IMG/VR virus record: IMGVR_UViG_3300005933_000038
Span: 1-32,754 of that record
Direction: 5' to 3' (one strand)
DNA: 32,754 nucleotides
From: a virus
Positions within the stretch are counted from its first letter, which is position 1; each line of letters begins with the position of its first letter. Made by a program: the position numbers and the translations under genes. Of this stretch, positions 8,901-15,963 are shown piece after piece. The notes under the pieces are model-generated. The model did not search any database. It was not told the DNA's origin and saw only the letters and a list, made by a program, of their open reading frames with translations.

Positions 8901-11590
8901 CCAGCGGTCCAGTAGAGGCCGTACTCGTCGACTCCCGAGCTGGTTCCACCTGGATTCCAAGATGAGTCCGCCACAAACCACTCGCCATTGAAGTACTCTC
9001 CGTAGGGCGCGGGGATTCCCTCGACCTTAATTGCGTACCCCACGTCATGGTAGTGGGGGCGGTCGAAGTAAAGTCCACGAGTTGTGCCGTTGCTGTAGAG
9101 CCCTCTGATTTTGACAGACCGGTCCCCAAGGAAGTACTCGTAGTCGAGGTCACGGATGTAGGCGGCTCCCTCAGGGGCTGGTCCATCAGCCTGAGTAAAA
9201 TTTTCTTCCGAAGTGAAAGAGAACTCGTTGGCTGACTGGATACCAGTAATTCTCCAAAAACCATTCCACCGGCGGTCATCGTTCACCGTGTCGGAAGGCA
9301 GGCCAGAAACAGTGACAAACATGTTGGTCAGCAGGTCGTGGTCTTGTGCCGTGGTCATGTATCTGGTTGTTCCAGAGCTTCGGTAGTTTGTAATCTCAAC
9401 AATGGGGAATGCGGCTGCGGTGTCAGGACGCTGCACCTGGTCCAGAGAAATAAATTGGTTGACCTCAAAACTGCCGTTTGTGACCGTGTCAATATATTTG
9501 TACACACCGCTCGCGTACAGGGCACGAATTTCAAAGTCCCGGGATTTAGCGTACTGGACTGTTTGCCCCGTGACAAACCCATGGCTAGGGATGTAAATGC
9601 TGTCTTCTAGTTCGTTGACAACAGTAAAGATAAAGCTGTGGACAGTGCCCTGACCCAAAGAAGTCAGGTTCAACTCGGGCCCGCCCAGGGACTGACTCAG
9701 AGTAAATGTGTTAGCATCTACAACCTCTTTGATGTAGTACGTTGCGTTATCTTGGAGAGGGGTAACTTCATCTTGCTCGTTTGTCCGGTACCTCACAGGC
9801 TGGTTCGCCAAGAACCCATGGTTGGGGATTGTGAACCTGTTTGTCTCCAAGTTGACAACAACTTTTCGGAACCCTTCAGATGTTGCACCCGAGGGGGCCG
9901 TGATATTGATGGTAGTGAAAGAGGGTCCTGGGGTCGTGCTAAGCCCAAAGGTGTAGTCGTCAAGTACAGTGACGTAGTAGGCAGTGTTTGCAGCTAAGGT
10001 AGCCACAGGAGTTTCGGAGAAGAAGTAGTTGATAGCTTCACCATCAAAAAACCCGTGGGGCTCCGTGAAGTGAAACTTGTTGTTGTGCGTGTCTACAGTA
10101 ATAGGAACTAAAGCGTGAGTAGAAGTTCCGGCTGCGGCAACCGCAATAGAATTGATTTCGTTGACAGCGTCTTCTGGGCTGCCGTACAGCTCAAATCCAA
10201 AGACTGAGGACTCGACCAAAACAACGTCGACAGACCCTTCAGCATCTGGTTCATTCCAAGTTGTGGTTGTGATGGGTCGACCCAACAACTGCGTGGACCC
10301 ATTGTAAGTCCCCTCAGACGTGGCTACATTGAGAGCTGTTGTGACAACCCATGAGCCCCCACCGCCGCTCCAGAAACGAGAAGAGCGGTTGTTCGGTGCG
10401 CCTCCGCCGTAACCTCCAGCGCCTCCTGCTCCGCCCCATGCCTGTCCGTCAGAACCTCCACCGCCGCCGAAACCTCCGGACCCTGACGAAGTGCCCGCTG
10501 GGTACCCTCCAATCCCTCCTTGAAGGAACCCTTGGCCACCGCCACCGCGCTCTGAGTCGCCACCGTTGGAGTAAAACCCCCCACCGGCACCTCCCGAGGA
10601 GCGCCCTATGGCGCCCTGTCCTTCGAGTCCACCGGTGTACCCGACCTGGGATGTTCCACCTTCGGCGGTGGTCTCACCATTACCACGGTCCGCACCTCTG
10701 GCGGTGGTGGAGAAGACAGAGGAAGACCCACCTCCGGCAACAAACAGGGGGACGTTACCGTTTTTGCGGGCAACAAATGTCCCACCGGAGGACGCGGGGT
10801 AGGCCGTGCCGTTCGGGGCGAACTCCCCAACTTGTCCACACAGAATAGTAATAACTTCGCCCTTAGTAAGGCGTACTTCACCAATAATTCGTGCGCCCAG
10901 ACCCGCCTGAGCGTTTCCTTGGCGTCCAGAAGCGCCTCTAACATCAAATCGGTAGACTCCGTCTACGGGAACTGTCCAGTCCTGGTACCCCTGGAAGTCA
11001 CCCTGGGAGATATAAGTGGTCGCCCAGCTTGCCCCCCCAGCAACATATTCGTCACGAAGAGCAGTGATTGTGGGTCCGTATCGCCCAGTAGCTCCACCTG
11101 TAGTGAATGTCTGTGTTTCAAAGTTGTAGAGGCTACTGCCACCTAAACCGTCCAGAAGGTTTCGGACAAAGTAAACATCTCCGGATGTGAGCCCGGTGAG
11201 GGGGGTCTCATTTGTGAGATACTTCACTGCCTGTTGGTCAGCGTACTTGACAGATGAGATATTGAATTCGTTATTGTACACCGCTGGAAAGTTGAGTGTT
11301 ATGCGACCATCTGAAAAGTTGATGAGGTCGAGACTGGCACCCCCGGCTGTCTCGGCAAATCCTACGGCAAACCCATCTGTGTTGACAAAGTAAATTTCTT
11401 CGCTTGTGACTCCGAGAATGTCCCCGGTTTCTTCGCGGAACACCCAGGCGCTCTCATCTGTGACGTCAGATGGGAGAGTTGTGGCGAGGGTGCGCCCAGG
11501 GAAGTACACATAACTGTCCTCGAGGTTGACGTTAGTCTTCCTGAGGGAGTGTGTACCTGCACCACCTGCAGCAGTGATATTTAATGCCAT
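2909..11590 (-). CDS. Giant virion structural/adhesion protein (2893 residues) with about twenty HGF-type repeats
   Basis: The N-terminal 190 residues precede a domain at about 195-415 that resembles the Gly_rich/ALK-LTK ligand-binding type domain (Pfam Gly_rich). It begins with W-x-VP..G.Y, continues through LTKGEVITILCGQ, and ends in dense GGGG tracts. From about 500 to 2600 there are roughly twenty beta repeats, each with an HGF/HNL/HDL-x-x-G core followed by a YYV...NTF.L strand pair. The last 175 residues (RDIINRMQLRLQE ... PDGPDILTV ... SWGEAQA) resemble a C-terminal domain I associate with marine phage structural proteins. AAGGAG lies 9 bases before ATG 11590. The protein is likely a long tail or baseplate fibre. 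No enzymatic motif is visible. Its large size and repetition make misassembly possible, but the frame is intact throughout. Confidence 0.93.
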   Translation of the reverse strand: MALNITAAGGAGTHSLRKTNVNLEDSYVYFPGRTLATTLPSDVTDESAWVFREETGDILGVTSEEIYFVNTDGFAVGFAETAGGASLDLINFSDGRITLNFPAVYNNEFNISSVKYADQQAVKYLTNETPLTGLTSGDVYFVRNLLDGLGGSSLYNFETQTFTTGGATGRYGPTITALRDEYVAGGASWATTYISQGDFQGYQDWTVPVDGVYRFDVRGASGRQGNAQAGLGARIIGEVRLTKGEVITILCGQVGEFAPNGTAYPASSGGTFVARKNGNVPLFVAGGGSSSVFSTTARGADRGNGETTAEGGTSQVGYTGGLEGQGAIGRSSGGAGGGFYSNGGDSERGGGGQGFLQGGIGGYPAGTSSGSGGFGGGGGSDGQAWGGAGGAGGYGGGAPNNRSSRFWSGGGGSWVVTTALNVATSEGTYNGSTQLLGRPITTTTWNEPDAEGSVDVVLVESSVFGFELYGSPEDAVNEINSIAVAAAGTSTHALVPITVDTHNNKFHFTEPHGFFDGEAINYFFSETPVATLAANTAYYVTVLDDYTFGLSTTPGPSFTTINITAPSGATSEGFRKVVVNLETNRFTIPNHGFLANQPVRYRTNEQDEVTPLQDNATYYIKEVVDANTFTLSQSLGGPELNLTSLGQGTVHSFIFTVVNELEDSIYIPSHGFVTGQTVQYAKSRDFEIRALYASGVYKYIDTVTNGSFEVNQFISLDQVQRPDTAAAFPIVEITNYRSSGTTRYMTTAQDHDLLTNMFVTVSGLPSDTVNDDRRWNGFWRITGIQSANEFSFTSEENFTQADGPAPEGAAYIRDLDYEYFLGDRSVKIRGLYSNGTTRGLYFDRPHYHDVGYAIKVEGIPAPYGEYFNGEWFVADSSWNPGGTSSGVDEYGLYWTAGTQNGEFEKDDNLQLPFDSFYTEDPAIVGTSSSVKPIARIDNIETGLSGASTRLRFRNNFASHTQSQEQATGYVSKRSHYVDSRGLTKRTRVYLNLGTTNDVELGDRVSVISMENRFRNVFNREFRVSEIIDADEFYSELDDSVTNEVESIRLTGSNDMYLNFTEPHGWSDGGDAWFQMRDFTDGSDSLYSAETNIVDRSSAGARRYVRTDNPHRLGTNFRVRITEFNDGTPSSTAEFVGDWIVAGTNGPNEFYYDVDTGVSLTVAFNETSTQIGRVRRAYFLDTVYSIGITWRRRDANVVTMQLDGTHNMEVGEKLRITQVTGDDPLEFEGFITITGTPGANQIEYITANSTSIAQQNINGLVYASHQIRAINVPYFDYALVNRQLLSHNVALYTTEFEHGFVPGMTMTASTISGGNDTVFEGQYVVSGYIDSNNFTVTRPTVANVTSFGVVNRNRSSFLCDVTLNTTHNLEVGNTVTISNMTGSDFESFNGTHIVTGIPAANRLQFVDPNNNVGTIPAAVVTGLCLLQNVPDSPTPLTGNIRLDADDTITGRANPGGLADLVEITTESFNGFAVTDTGITGLNNRQTYYTQKVDNNTIRLSSDASFTEIADIKGVGVGAHSIVNKSIDYVVDTITIPNHGFSSGELVEYDTAGGTALGGLTSATPYYVISIDGNTLKLATTLNNSENGVAVDLLSNAVPTGVHTLKSLIRTPDGTYEISDVPSATTFEVTANGTVPAIVKTFNPQFSVDLDQNIISLASHGLLTGTKIVYSNGGGTTLGGLVDATYYFAITVNKDFIKLASTAENAASGVPLTITTTGAGAEHTFTSSQISGQVTGTGTVATTVDSVLVDGTGTTFSKILKVGDAFRLFPQDRADKGYFESSDVDTATNQILVASHPFITGESVVFNPGSGGRRLGVARIQSSGTTRIMTTSETHGFLVGDTVSIEGLSSTSAPDFEGTFTITSVNAGIFEFRYTAAESFTLAVENQDPGALAVQEGGVGVAPAPLVDNSYYYTRRIVDAVSRSITSRYRTNEVARITTTTDHDLQVGNVITIADISGVSPEIFNGEHVIIAVPSATTFEFNSEGSNITNVSATGSVVTSSSNFVTLHSTSVDAVGNLNTVDLATAGSGSQLFLNHVVPVAPIVRKIAAIGSDTQITVTRPYTTAYENVAYSYPTFVYVRPQGYALHRPFDGGVEMSTGTGTSFAQIVRQTRKYFRYQSGKGIQTSAAVNFKPSIDIETMYRVGSSNVIQIRTRRVHGLINGLTIQVEDAKDQFGVDNPVYNGTFQVTVIDSFNITVIAQQEIVEPTVYGYPRLHVTEWSNGAIRAGMFDFQNGMFYEFDGDKLYAVRRSSTQQAAGTLACLNGSERVFGTNTAFMTQLEVGSYLVLRGQSYRVASIESNSRLTIKPEYKGSSGSEKIFDPATAVETLTDVFTILSHGFTESIPVVYNSIDGEPIGGLVNGRTYYVTVLTSNTFKLKALPDAVNFVNLSNIGTTTSHSLTPAKTGIIATLTVDTKIPQEDWNLDPSDGTGPTGYNLDLSKIQMIYMDYSWYGAGKIRFGFKTLSGQVQYTHEFTHNNELYESYFRSGNLPARYEVTTFDNPTYIPSLFHWGTSVIMDGRFDDDKAYLFTRSSQTLSIGGTTSKTFGSNALDRDTDIINIPSHGFASGDSVQFLGVGTNGLPQSNSQNPRTRFISEYNPYSYLINENIYFVRAIDTNNIAMTNSLEAATQTATNITTISKSNYLVTVDTSGSHGLSVDDYVLISIPESTTSYLGFAGVARVSQIVDANTFRYYQYRYARSISSVSATGYVLSDVIDFENSGNTQSSYTISPVGALNNTSGTNYQPLISIRLSPSVSEGLTGALGDRDIINRMQLRLQEVGVQTNQLVDVKVLLNSRLNNLNFTGVETPSLVQVVEHTSNDTISGGIQVYNFKASGNQGEEQATNVNLSDLFELSNSILGGDSVFPDGPDILTVAVARLTGQETLCSARLSWGEAQA
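3780..10090 (-). repeat. Array of about twenty HGF-type beta repeats
   Basis: Within the 2893-residue gene, units with an HGF/HGL/HNL/HDL-x-x-G core, a short strand such as LVEY or VQYA, and a YYV...NTF.L strand pair recur from about residue 500 to 2600. The units have diverged in sequence and vary in spacing (roughly 45 to 110 residues), so this is an old expansion and not a recent tandem duplication. Related but fewer units occur in the 822-residue gene (for example around 12640-12900). Confidence 0.8.
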
Positions 11591-11639
11591 TTAGCGAGGC
11601 TCCTTATGGGTTAGTTCTATTTACAGTTTACAACAATAA

Positions 11640-14108
11640 TTAGCGGACGAATACCGCTAAGCCAGTGAAAAGACGGTCATTTGTGGCGCCAGTGTCATAG
11701 CTACTGCCCCAGAAGTGACCCCCGGTTCTGAAGTTATAGTTCGAAGTATAGTTAAATCCAATACCTCCACCGAAGCGACCACTAGTGTTCGTGGTCCCGC
11801 CCATACCAATCATCGACGCGCCGTGCCCAGTAACGTTACCCGAGCCGACAGGGTCGTACCCACCGGTCATGTAGCTGTCCAGGCTCCCGTAGTTGTTAGC
11901 ACGGTCCGAGAGCATTTTGAATCCGAAAACAGTGGGTGTTTGTGCCTGGTTTGTTCTTACCCCTGGGAAAGTCTCCAGACGGAGATTAAGAGCGTATTCC
12001 AATTGCTGGACATCAGGGAATAGCCACTGGTCCGCGTAGGTGGAGAGGTTTGTCCCACCGGTGACGGCACGCATGTTCGCAATCTGAGCGTTGTGCTTCC
12101 AGCCAACACGTTTTTGCGTGTCATTGATAGAAACAAGCATGACATCGTTGAAAGGCAGCTTGTAGAACAGCTTGGAGAAGGAGTCAATATCACTGAAATC
12201 TGAGTTGGCAGAGTCCGTGAAAAGTGTGTCAAATGATGCGTCATCGTCCCATGCCCAGCCGTCCCAGATAGCACTGAATGTGAACCCAGCACCGGACTGA
12301 GGTGCCGTACCGTTTCGCCCGAGGTAGTTGTCAAGCAAGGTGTTTGTAGATAGTTTCATCATCTGAGTCCAGCCACCACCCTCAGTGGTCATGTCACAGT
12401 AGGTAAGGTGGGCCGTGGCCGTGCCTTCTGGCTTAATCCAGTATGAGCCACTGGTAGAAGCGGGGTTAAGATTGAGGATTTCTTGTCCGCTTGCAGCCGC
12501 ACGTATTTCAGTGCTCCCATCAAGGGTAAATCCACCGGATGTTGTGAGCTTAATGTGTATTCCGTCGGGGTATACATTCTGAATGAAGTAGTAATTTTTC
12601 GCTGCCTCAGAAGTTGTGAGGGCTCCGCCTACTGGAAAGGCGTACTCCACCATGTCTGCTTCTTCAAAGTCGTGCCCAGAGACGGAGATAATATCACGGT
12701 CTAAAGAGACAGAGATGGCTTGCAAAGTTTGGGTGCCACTGCCACCAGAAATGGAGGTCAAAGTTGCCCCATCAGGCTCAGAAGCTACGTTGATGACACT
12801 GGCGGAGGGGTTTGCAGCAGTAACCCAGTACGTGGTGTTATTGGTTAGCCCTACTGCAGCTGCACCCGTGGCATTGTAAAACACCATTTGACCAATTTCC
12901 CAGTTGCTGTTCCCATTTAGAGCTATATTGCCAAGCCCTGTAATGCTGGTAACTGTGTAAGTCGCACCCTCCGAATTGTCACCATCGAACTCGTACACAG
13001 CACCTCGAGTAACATCGAGAGAAATCTCAGCTGTGGGGTCGCTGTTGTTCCCCGCAAAGAAGGCCACTAGGTCGGCGTGCTGAAAACTTCCCACAATGTT
13101 TGACACAATGGCGATAGGTGTGCCACCAGGAATTTCGCTGACCTGAAAGGTAGACAAAGAAGCGCCGAGAGCGCCCACTGAAGCCAAGAATACAACACCT
13201 CGTGGGTTGCTATTGAAGTGCCCCGTAGCAGAAACTACGTCGTAGTATAGAGGAGAGCCGAGGGAGAGAGAAGTAAAATCAACCCCGCTGTGGCTAACCG
13301 TAATGGTGTCCTGTTCCGTGTCAACACTGACAACGGGGCTACCCACGGAGCTGAGCGGGAGGCTCGCTACACGGTTTGTGAAGTCATAATTGGTCGACAG
13401 AAGAGTGTTAGATGGGTCAAATGTCCGGGCTGTGGCACTGTTGCCTGAGTCAAAAGATTTTGAAGCTGTGTTTGTGGAATCAAATTCTTGTGAAATAGTG
13501 GAGTTAAGATTCAAGAAATAGAACGGGGTGCGCACGCCAAATCCATGGGGGCTGTCAGTTTTGACAGTCAAGGTAGATGGAGTGAGTCCGTCAGTCACCA
13601 GGCCATCAGAGTCTGAGATACGAATTTGAGAGCCCTGAAAGAACTCACCGGTCACGATTGAGGTGTAAAGGTCCTCGATTGAGGAGGTAAAAAACTGATT
13701 CTCTTTTGCCAAATATGTGAAAGAAACGGGGGTAGGAACTGAATTAATGATGTACGCACCATCTGCGGTAACAGACTTTGAGCCCGTGACATTGATGGGG
13801 ATTCCAACAGAAAGAGCGTGGTCGAGCCCTGTTGTCACCGTAACTTCTCTAGAACCCTGAATTGTGTTGATAGACAAAATGTTGGGGATTGTCGTGTCAC
13901 CGGATTTTGAAAAGAACGAAGGGGTGTTATTGATAAGCTCAAGGGTTTCCCACTTGGTAGGCTGGAGCCCGTACTCGAAGTCGGTGTCAATAAGGTTCTC
14001 GGGATTGGATACCCGAAGCTTAGTTACCGGGTCAATAAACTCTTTGGGGAACGAAATTTCGCCCCCGGTGCCGCCGGAGCCGCCGGAGCCGCCAAGAAAA
14101 CCAGGCAT
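11640..14108 (-). CDS. Virion adhesion protein with C-terminal fibrinogen-like domain
   Basis: This 822-residue protein starts with a glycine-rich tip (MPGFLGGSGGSGGTGG) and has a central region (about 60-540) of beta repeats related to those of the giant neighbour, for example a GQMVFYN..G..GLTNNTTYWV block. Residues about 545-822 begin with SGSYWIKP, YCDMTTEGGGWT and then a long aromatic- and glycine-rich tail ending FTGLAVFVR. The YCDM...GGGWT pair is the signature opening of fibrinogen C-terminal-like domains, which bind acetylated sugars in animal ficolins and occur in some phage and bacterial proteins. Recognition of host surface glycans is therefore a reasonable inference. AGAAGGA precedes ATG 14108, and the next gene starts 50 bases beyond its stop. 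No reverse transcriptase or template repeat is visible, so nothing suggests targeted hypermutation. Confidence 0.92.
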   Translation of the reverse strand: MPGFLGGSGGSGGTGGEISFPKEFIDPVTKLRVSNPENLIDTDFEYGLQPTKWETLELINNTPSFFSKSGDTTIPNILSINTIQGSREVTVTTGLDHALSVGIPINVTGSKSVTADGAYIINSVPTPVSFTYLAKENQFFTSSIEDLYTSIVTGEFFQGSQIRISDSDGLVTDGLTPSTLTVKTDSPHGFGVRTPFYFLNLNSTISQEFDSTNTASKSFDSGNSATARTFDPSNTLLSTNYDFTNRVASLPLSSVGSPVVSVDTEQDTITVSHSGVDFTSLSLGSPLYYDVVSATGHFNSNPRGVVFLASVGALGASLSTFQVSEIPGGTPIAIVSNIVGSFQHADLVAFFAGNNSDPTAEISLDVTRGAVYEFDGDNSEGATYTVTSITGLGNIALNGNSNWEIGQMVFYNATGAAAVGLTNNTTYWVTAANPSASVINVASEPDGATLTSISGGSGTQTLQAISVSLDRDIISVSGHDFEEADMVEYAFPVGGALTTSEAAKNYYFIQNVYPDGIHIKLTTSGGFTLDGSTEIRAAASGQEILNLNPASTSGSYWIKPEGTATAHLTYCDMTTEGGGWTQMMKLSTNTLLDNYLGRNGTAPQSGAGFTFSAIWDGWAWDDDASFDTLFTDSANSDFSDIDSFSKLFYKLPFNDVMLVSINDTQKRVGWKHNAQIANMRAVTGGTNLSTYADQWLFPDVQQLEYALNLRLETFPGVRTNQAQTPTVFGFKMLSDRANNYGSLDSYMTGGYDPVGSGNVTGHGASMIGMGGTTNTSGRFGGGIGFNYTSNYNFRTGGHFWGSSYDTGATNDRLFTGLAVFVR

Positions 14109-14172
14109 TAAATAGTCCTTCTCTCACTCAACTTATGTACTGAATACAGAATACCAGATGATACCCGCACTG

Positions 14173-14823
14173 TTATACGCCCAACCACCAAGAAGTGGAC
14201 ACAGCAAAGGTGCTTTGCACTCCTCTGGGGCCAGATGGTCCGGTCTGCCCGCCCTGTGTTTCTACATATACTCCGTTAAAGAATACATATGTTTTTGCAG
14301 TACCTGTGTCAAACCAAGTGTCACCGTTTACAGAAGTGTTAATGTCCGGCTCCGAGGGGCTGGCAACAAACTTACCGGCTGGCCCCGTGGGTCCCAGGGG
14401 ACCAGCTACTGTGGATGCGGGACCTATCACTCCTGTTGGTCCGGTCTGGCCTCGAGGTCCAGTAGGTCCTTGTGGCCCTGTGACGTAGGAGTCCGCACCT
14501 GTCGGGCCAAGAACTCCCTGGTCACCGGGGACACCCTGAAGCCCCTGGGTCCCCGTGGGACCCAAAGGTCCTGTGGGACCGGTTAGCCCCTGGGGACCAG
14601 CTACATCGGAAACAGGTCCAGTGGGTCCTTGAATTCCCTGAGAGCCCGTTGACCCAACTGCACCCGTAGGTCCAGATGCGCCCTGAATACCTTGGTCACC
14701 TACGGGGCCTGTGGGTGCGACCCGAACAGCCTCCCAAGCAACGCCAGTCCACTTCCAACTTTGGCCGTTAACTGTGAAAACTTCATCCAACACAGCGGGG
14801 TCTGGAAAATCAATTGCTGCCAC
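14173..14823 (-). CDS. Short collagen-like fibre protein (216 residues)
   Basis: The protein opens with an AIDFP...W.WTG.AW module (residues 1-37) shared with the genes at 15964-17865 and 17875-18582, which marks a common anchoring domain. Gly-Pro-Thr-type triplets fill about 38-150. The protein ends with one D-WF-x5-YVFFNGVYVE module (about 152-190) and a short tail finishing SWWLGV. The start is GTG at 14823, chosen because AAAGGAG sits 9 bases upstream and the AIDFP block follows directly. The gene lies between the 55-residue ORF and the fibrinogen-like gene in the same minus-strand run. It is probably a thin trimeric rod on the tail or capsid. It lacks the globular tip seen in its paralogues, so it may be a truncated family member. 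Confidence 0.9.
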   Translation of the reverse strand: MAAIDFPDPAVLDEVFTVNGQSWKWTGVAWEAVRVAPTGPVGDQGIQGASGPTGAVGSTGSQGIQGPTGPVSDVAGPQGLTGPTGPLGPTGTQGLQGVPGDQGVLGPTGADSYVTGPQGPTGPRGQTGPTGVIGPASTVAGPLGPTGPAGKFVASPSEPDINTSVNGDTWFDTGTAKTYVFFNGVYVETQGGQTGPSGPRGVQSTFAVSTSWWLGV

Positions 14824-14872
14824 GGCGGGGTCTCCTTTCTAAGCTTCTACTTATAGTCTACTTTACTATTAA

Positions 14873-15040
14873 TTACCCAATATAGGGTTCTTGGGCCCCT
14901 AAGTTTTTTACGTGTACATACTCTTCCGCCCAGTCAATTGCTGCATTCAAAGATTCCCAAGGACCAGACACGTCAAAAACATTTTCTCCGTGCAAAATTT
15001 CTACTAAAGGTCCCTCAAGAATTATTTTGTATGTAAACAT
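14873..15040 (-). CDS. Small acidic ORF of 55 residues, unknown function
   Basis: An ATG at 15040 opens a 56-codon frame that begins MFTYKIILEG and stops at TAA 14873-14875. It starts only 4 bases after the stop of the beta-propeller gene and fills most of an otherwise empty 221-base gap, which suggests translational coupling. The ribosome-binding site is weak (CTAGAAAA). The composition looks coding, with an amphipathic WESLNAAIDWAEEYV segment in the middle. I do not recognise a family. Alternatively the gap is non-coding and the frame is open by chance. Confidence 0.55.
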   Translation of the reverse strand: MFTYKIILEGPLVEILHGENVFDVSGPWESLNAAIDWAEEYVHVKNLGAQEPYIG

Positions 15041-15044
15041 TTTT

Positions 15045-15962
15045 CTAGGCCGAGTAAGCTATCTTCCCGTTATTGCCAACTGCGATACTGACGTTGCTGT
15101 CAAAAAGTACATCGTTTATAGTGTCTAGGTCAAACCCGGAAGCCCTCTGTGTCCAACTCTCTGGGACAGTCGCGGTCCCAATTTTTCCGCCAGAGCCTAC
15201 AGCAACATAGCTGTCACTGTTTGCCGCGACAGAGTTCACAATAGAGGCTCCAAAAGAGCTACTGGGGAATATCTGGGTCCAGTTTACCCCGTTGGGGGAA
15301 GTTGCTATCGCTCCCGCGTCACCCACGGCAATATATTCTGAAAGGTTTGGTTTAGCTGTGACACCGAAAATGCTTCCATTGACAAATGACGAAGCTCGCT
15401 GGGTCCAAGTGGTGCCATTTGTTGAGGTTGCTAGTTTTCCGTCGTATCCCACTGCAATAGAGATACCCGCCGACGAGTACACATCATTTATGAAAGTTGC
15501 CCCAAACGACGAAGAACGCAACACCCATGCAATCGCGTCTACTGACGTTGCTAGTTTCCCTGAACCACCTACAGCAATCCAAAGAGATGCCACCGGTGAC
15601 CATGAAATCCCCAAGATAGGGCTTGCACCGAAACCTGAATTGCGTTGTGTCCAGCTCACTCCGTCGAGGGACGTAGCTAACTTCCCTGTGCTCCCCCCAA
15701 TGACGAAAATTCCGTCTCCGTGCGCAGCGGAGAAAATGTTTGTTCCCCCGAAGCCAGTGTCAACAGCTGACCAAGAAAACCCTCTATCTGTTGAGATTGC
15801 AGCTTTCCCAACGCTACCGACAGCAAGGTGTGTTTCAGAGTTGTCACCAACAACGGAGTTCACATTTGATGTCCCAAATGTTGAATCTGCGGTCAACTGC
15901 CACCCAGCTGCGATGAAAGGCGCTGGGAGTGTGGCAAAGGCGGCATGGGAAGCAATAAGCAT
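15045..15962 (-). CDS. Seven-bladed beta-propeller protein (YCF48/BNR-like repeats)
   Basis: The 305-residue product contains seven consecutive units of about 40 residues. Each has the pattern F..-x-I..V..-x-IAVG-x-GK-x-ATS-x-G-x-WTQR-x-S. The seventh unit stops after GKIAYSA without its final strand, while the N-terminus (GWQLTADST, about 20-28) supplies a matching strand. This is the arrangement expected for a closed propeller with a velcro seal. The repeats resemble the YCF48/sialidase-like Asp-box family; no sialidase catalytic set is evident. In a virion it would be a compact binding head. Start ATG 15962 lies 1 base after the stop of the collagen-like gene upstream, so the two are probably co-translated. 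The first 20 residues are hydrophobic (MLIASHAAFATLPAPF) but not a convincing signal peptide. Confidence 0.9.
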   Translation of the reverse strand: MLIASHAAFATLPAPFIAAGWQLTADSTFGTSNVNSVVGDNSETHLAVGSVGKAAISTDRGFSWSAVDTGFGGTNIFSAAHGDGIFVIGGSTGKLATSLDGVSWTQRNSGFGASPILGISWSPVASLWIAVGGSGKLATSVDAIAWVLRSSSFGATFINDVYSSAGISIAVGYDGKLATSTNGTTWTQRASSFVNGSIFGVTAKPNLSEYIAVGDAGAIATSPNGVNWTQIFPSSSFGASIVNSVAANSDSYVAVGSGGKIGTATVPESWTQRASGFDLDTINDVLFDSNVSIAVGNNGKIAYSA

Positions 15963-15963
15963 C

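Noticed and set aside
11640-12500. Diversity-generating retroelement variable region in the fibrinogen-like tip
   Set aside because: No reverse transcriptase, accessory gene or template repeat is visible in the window.
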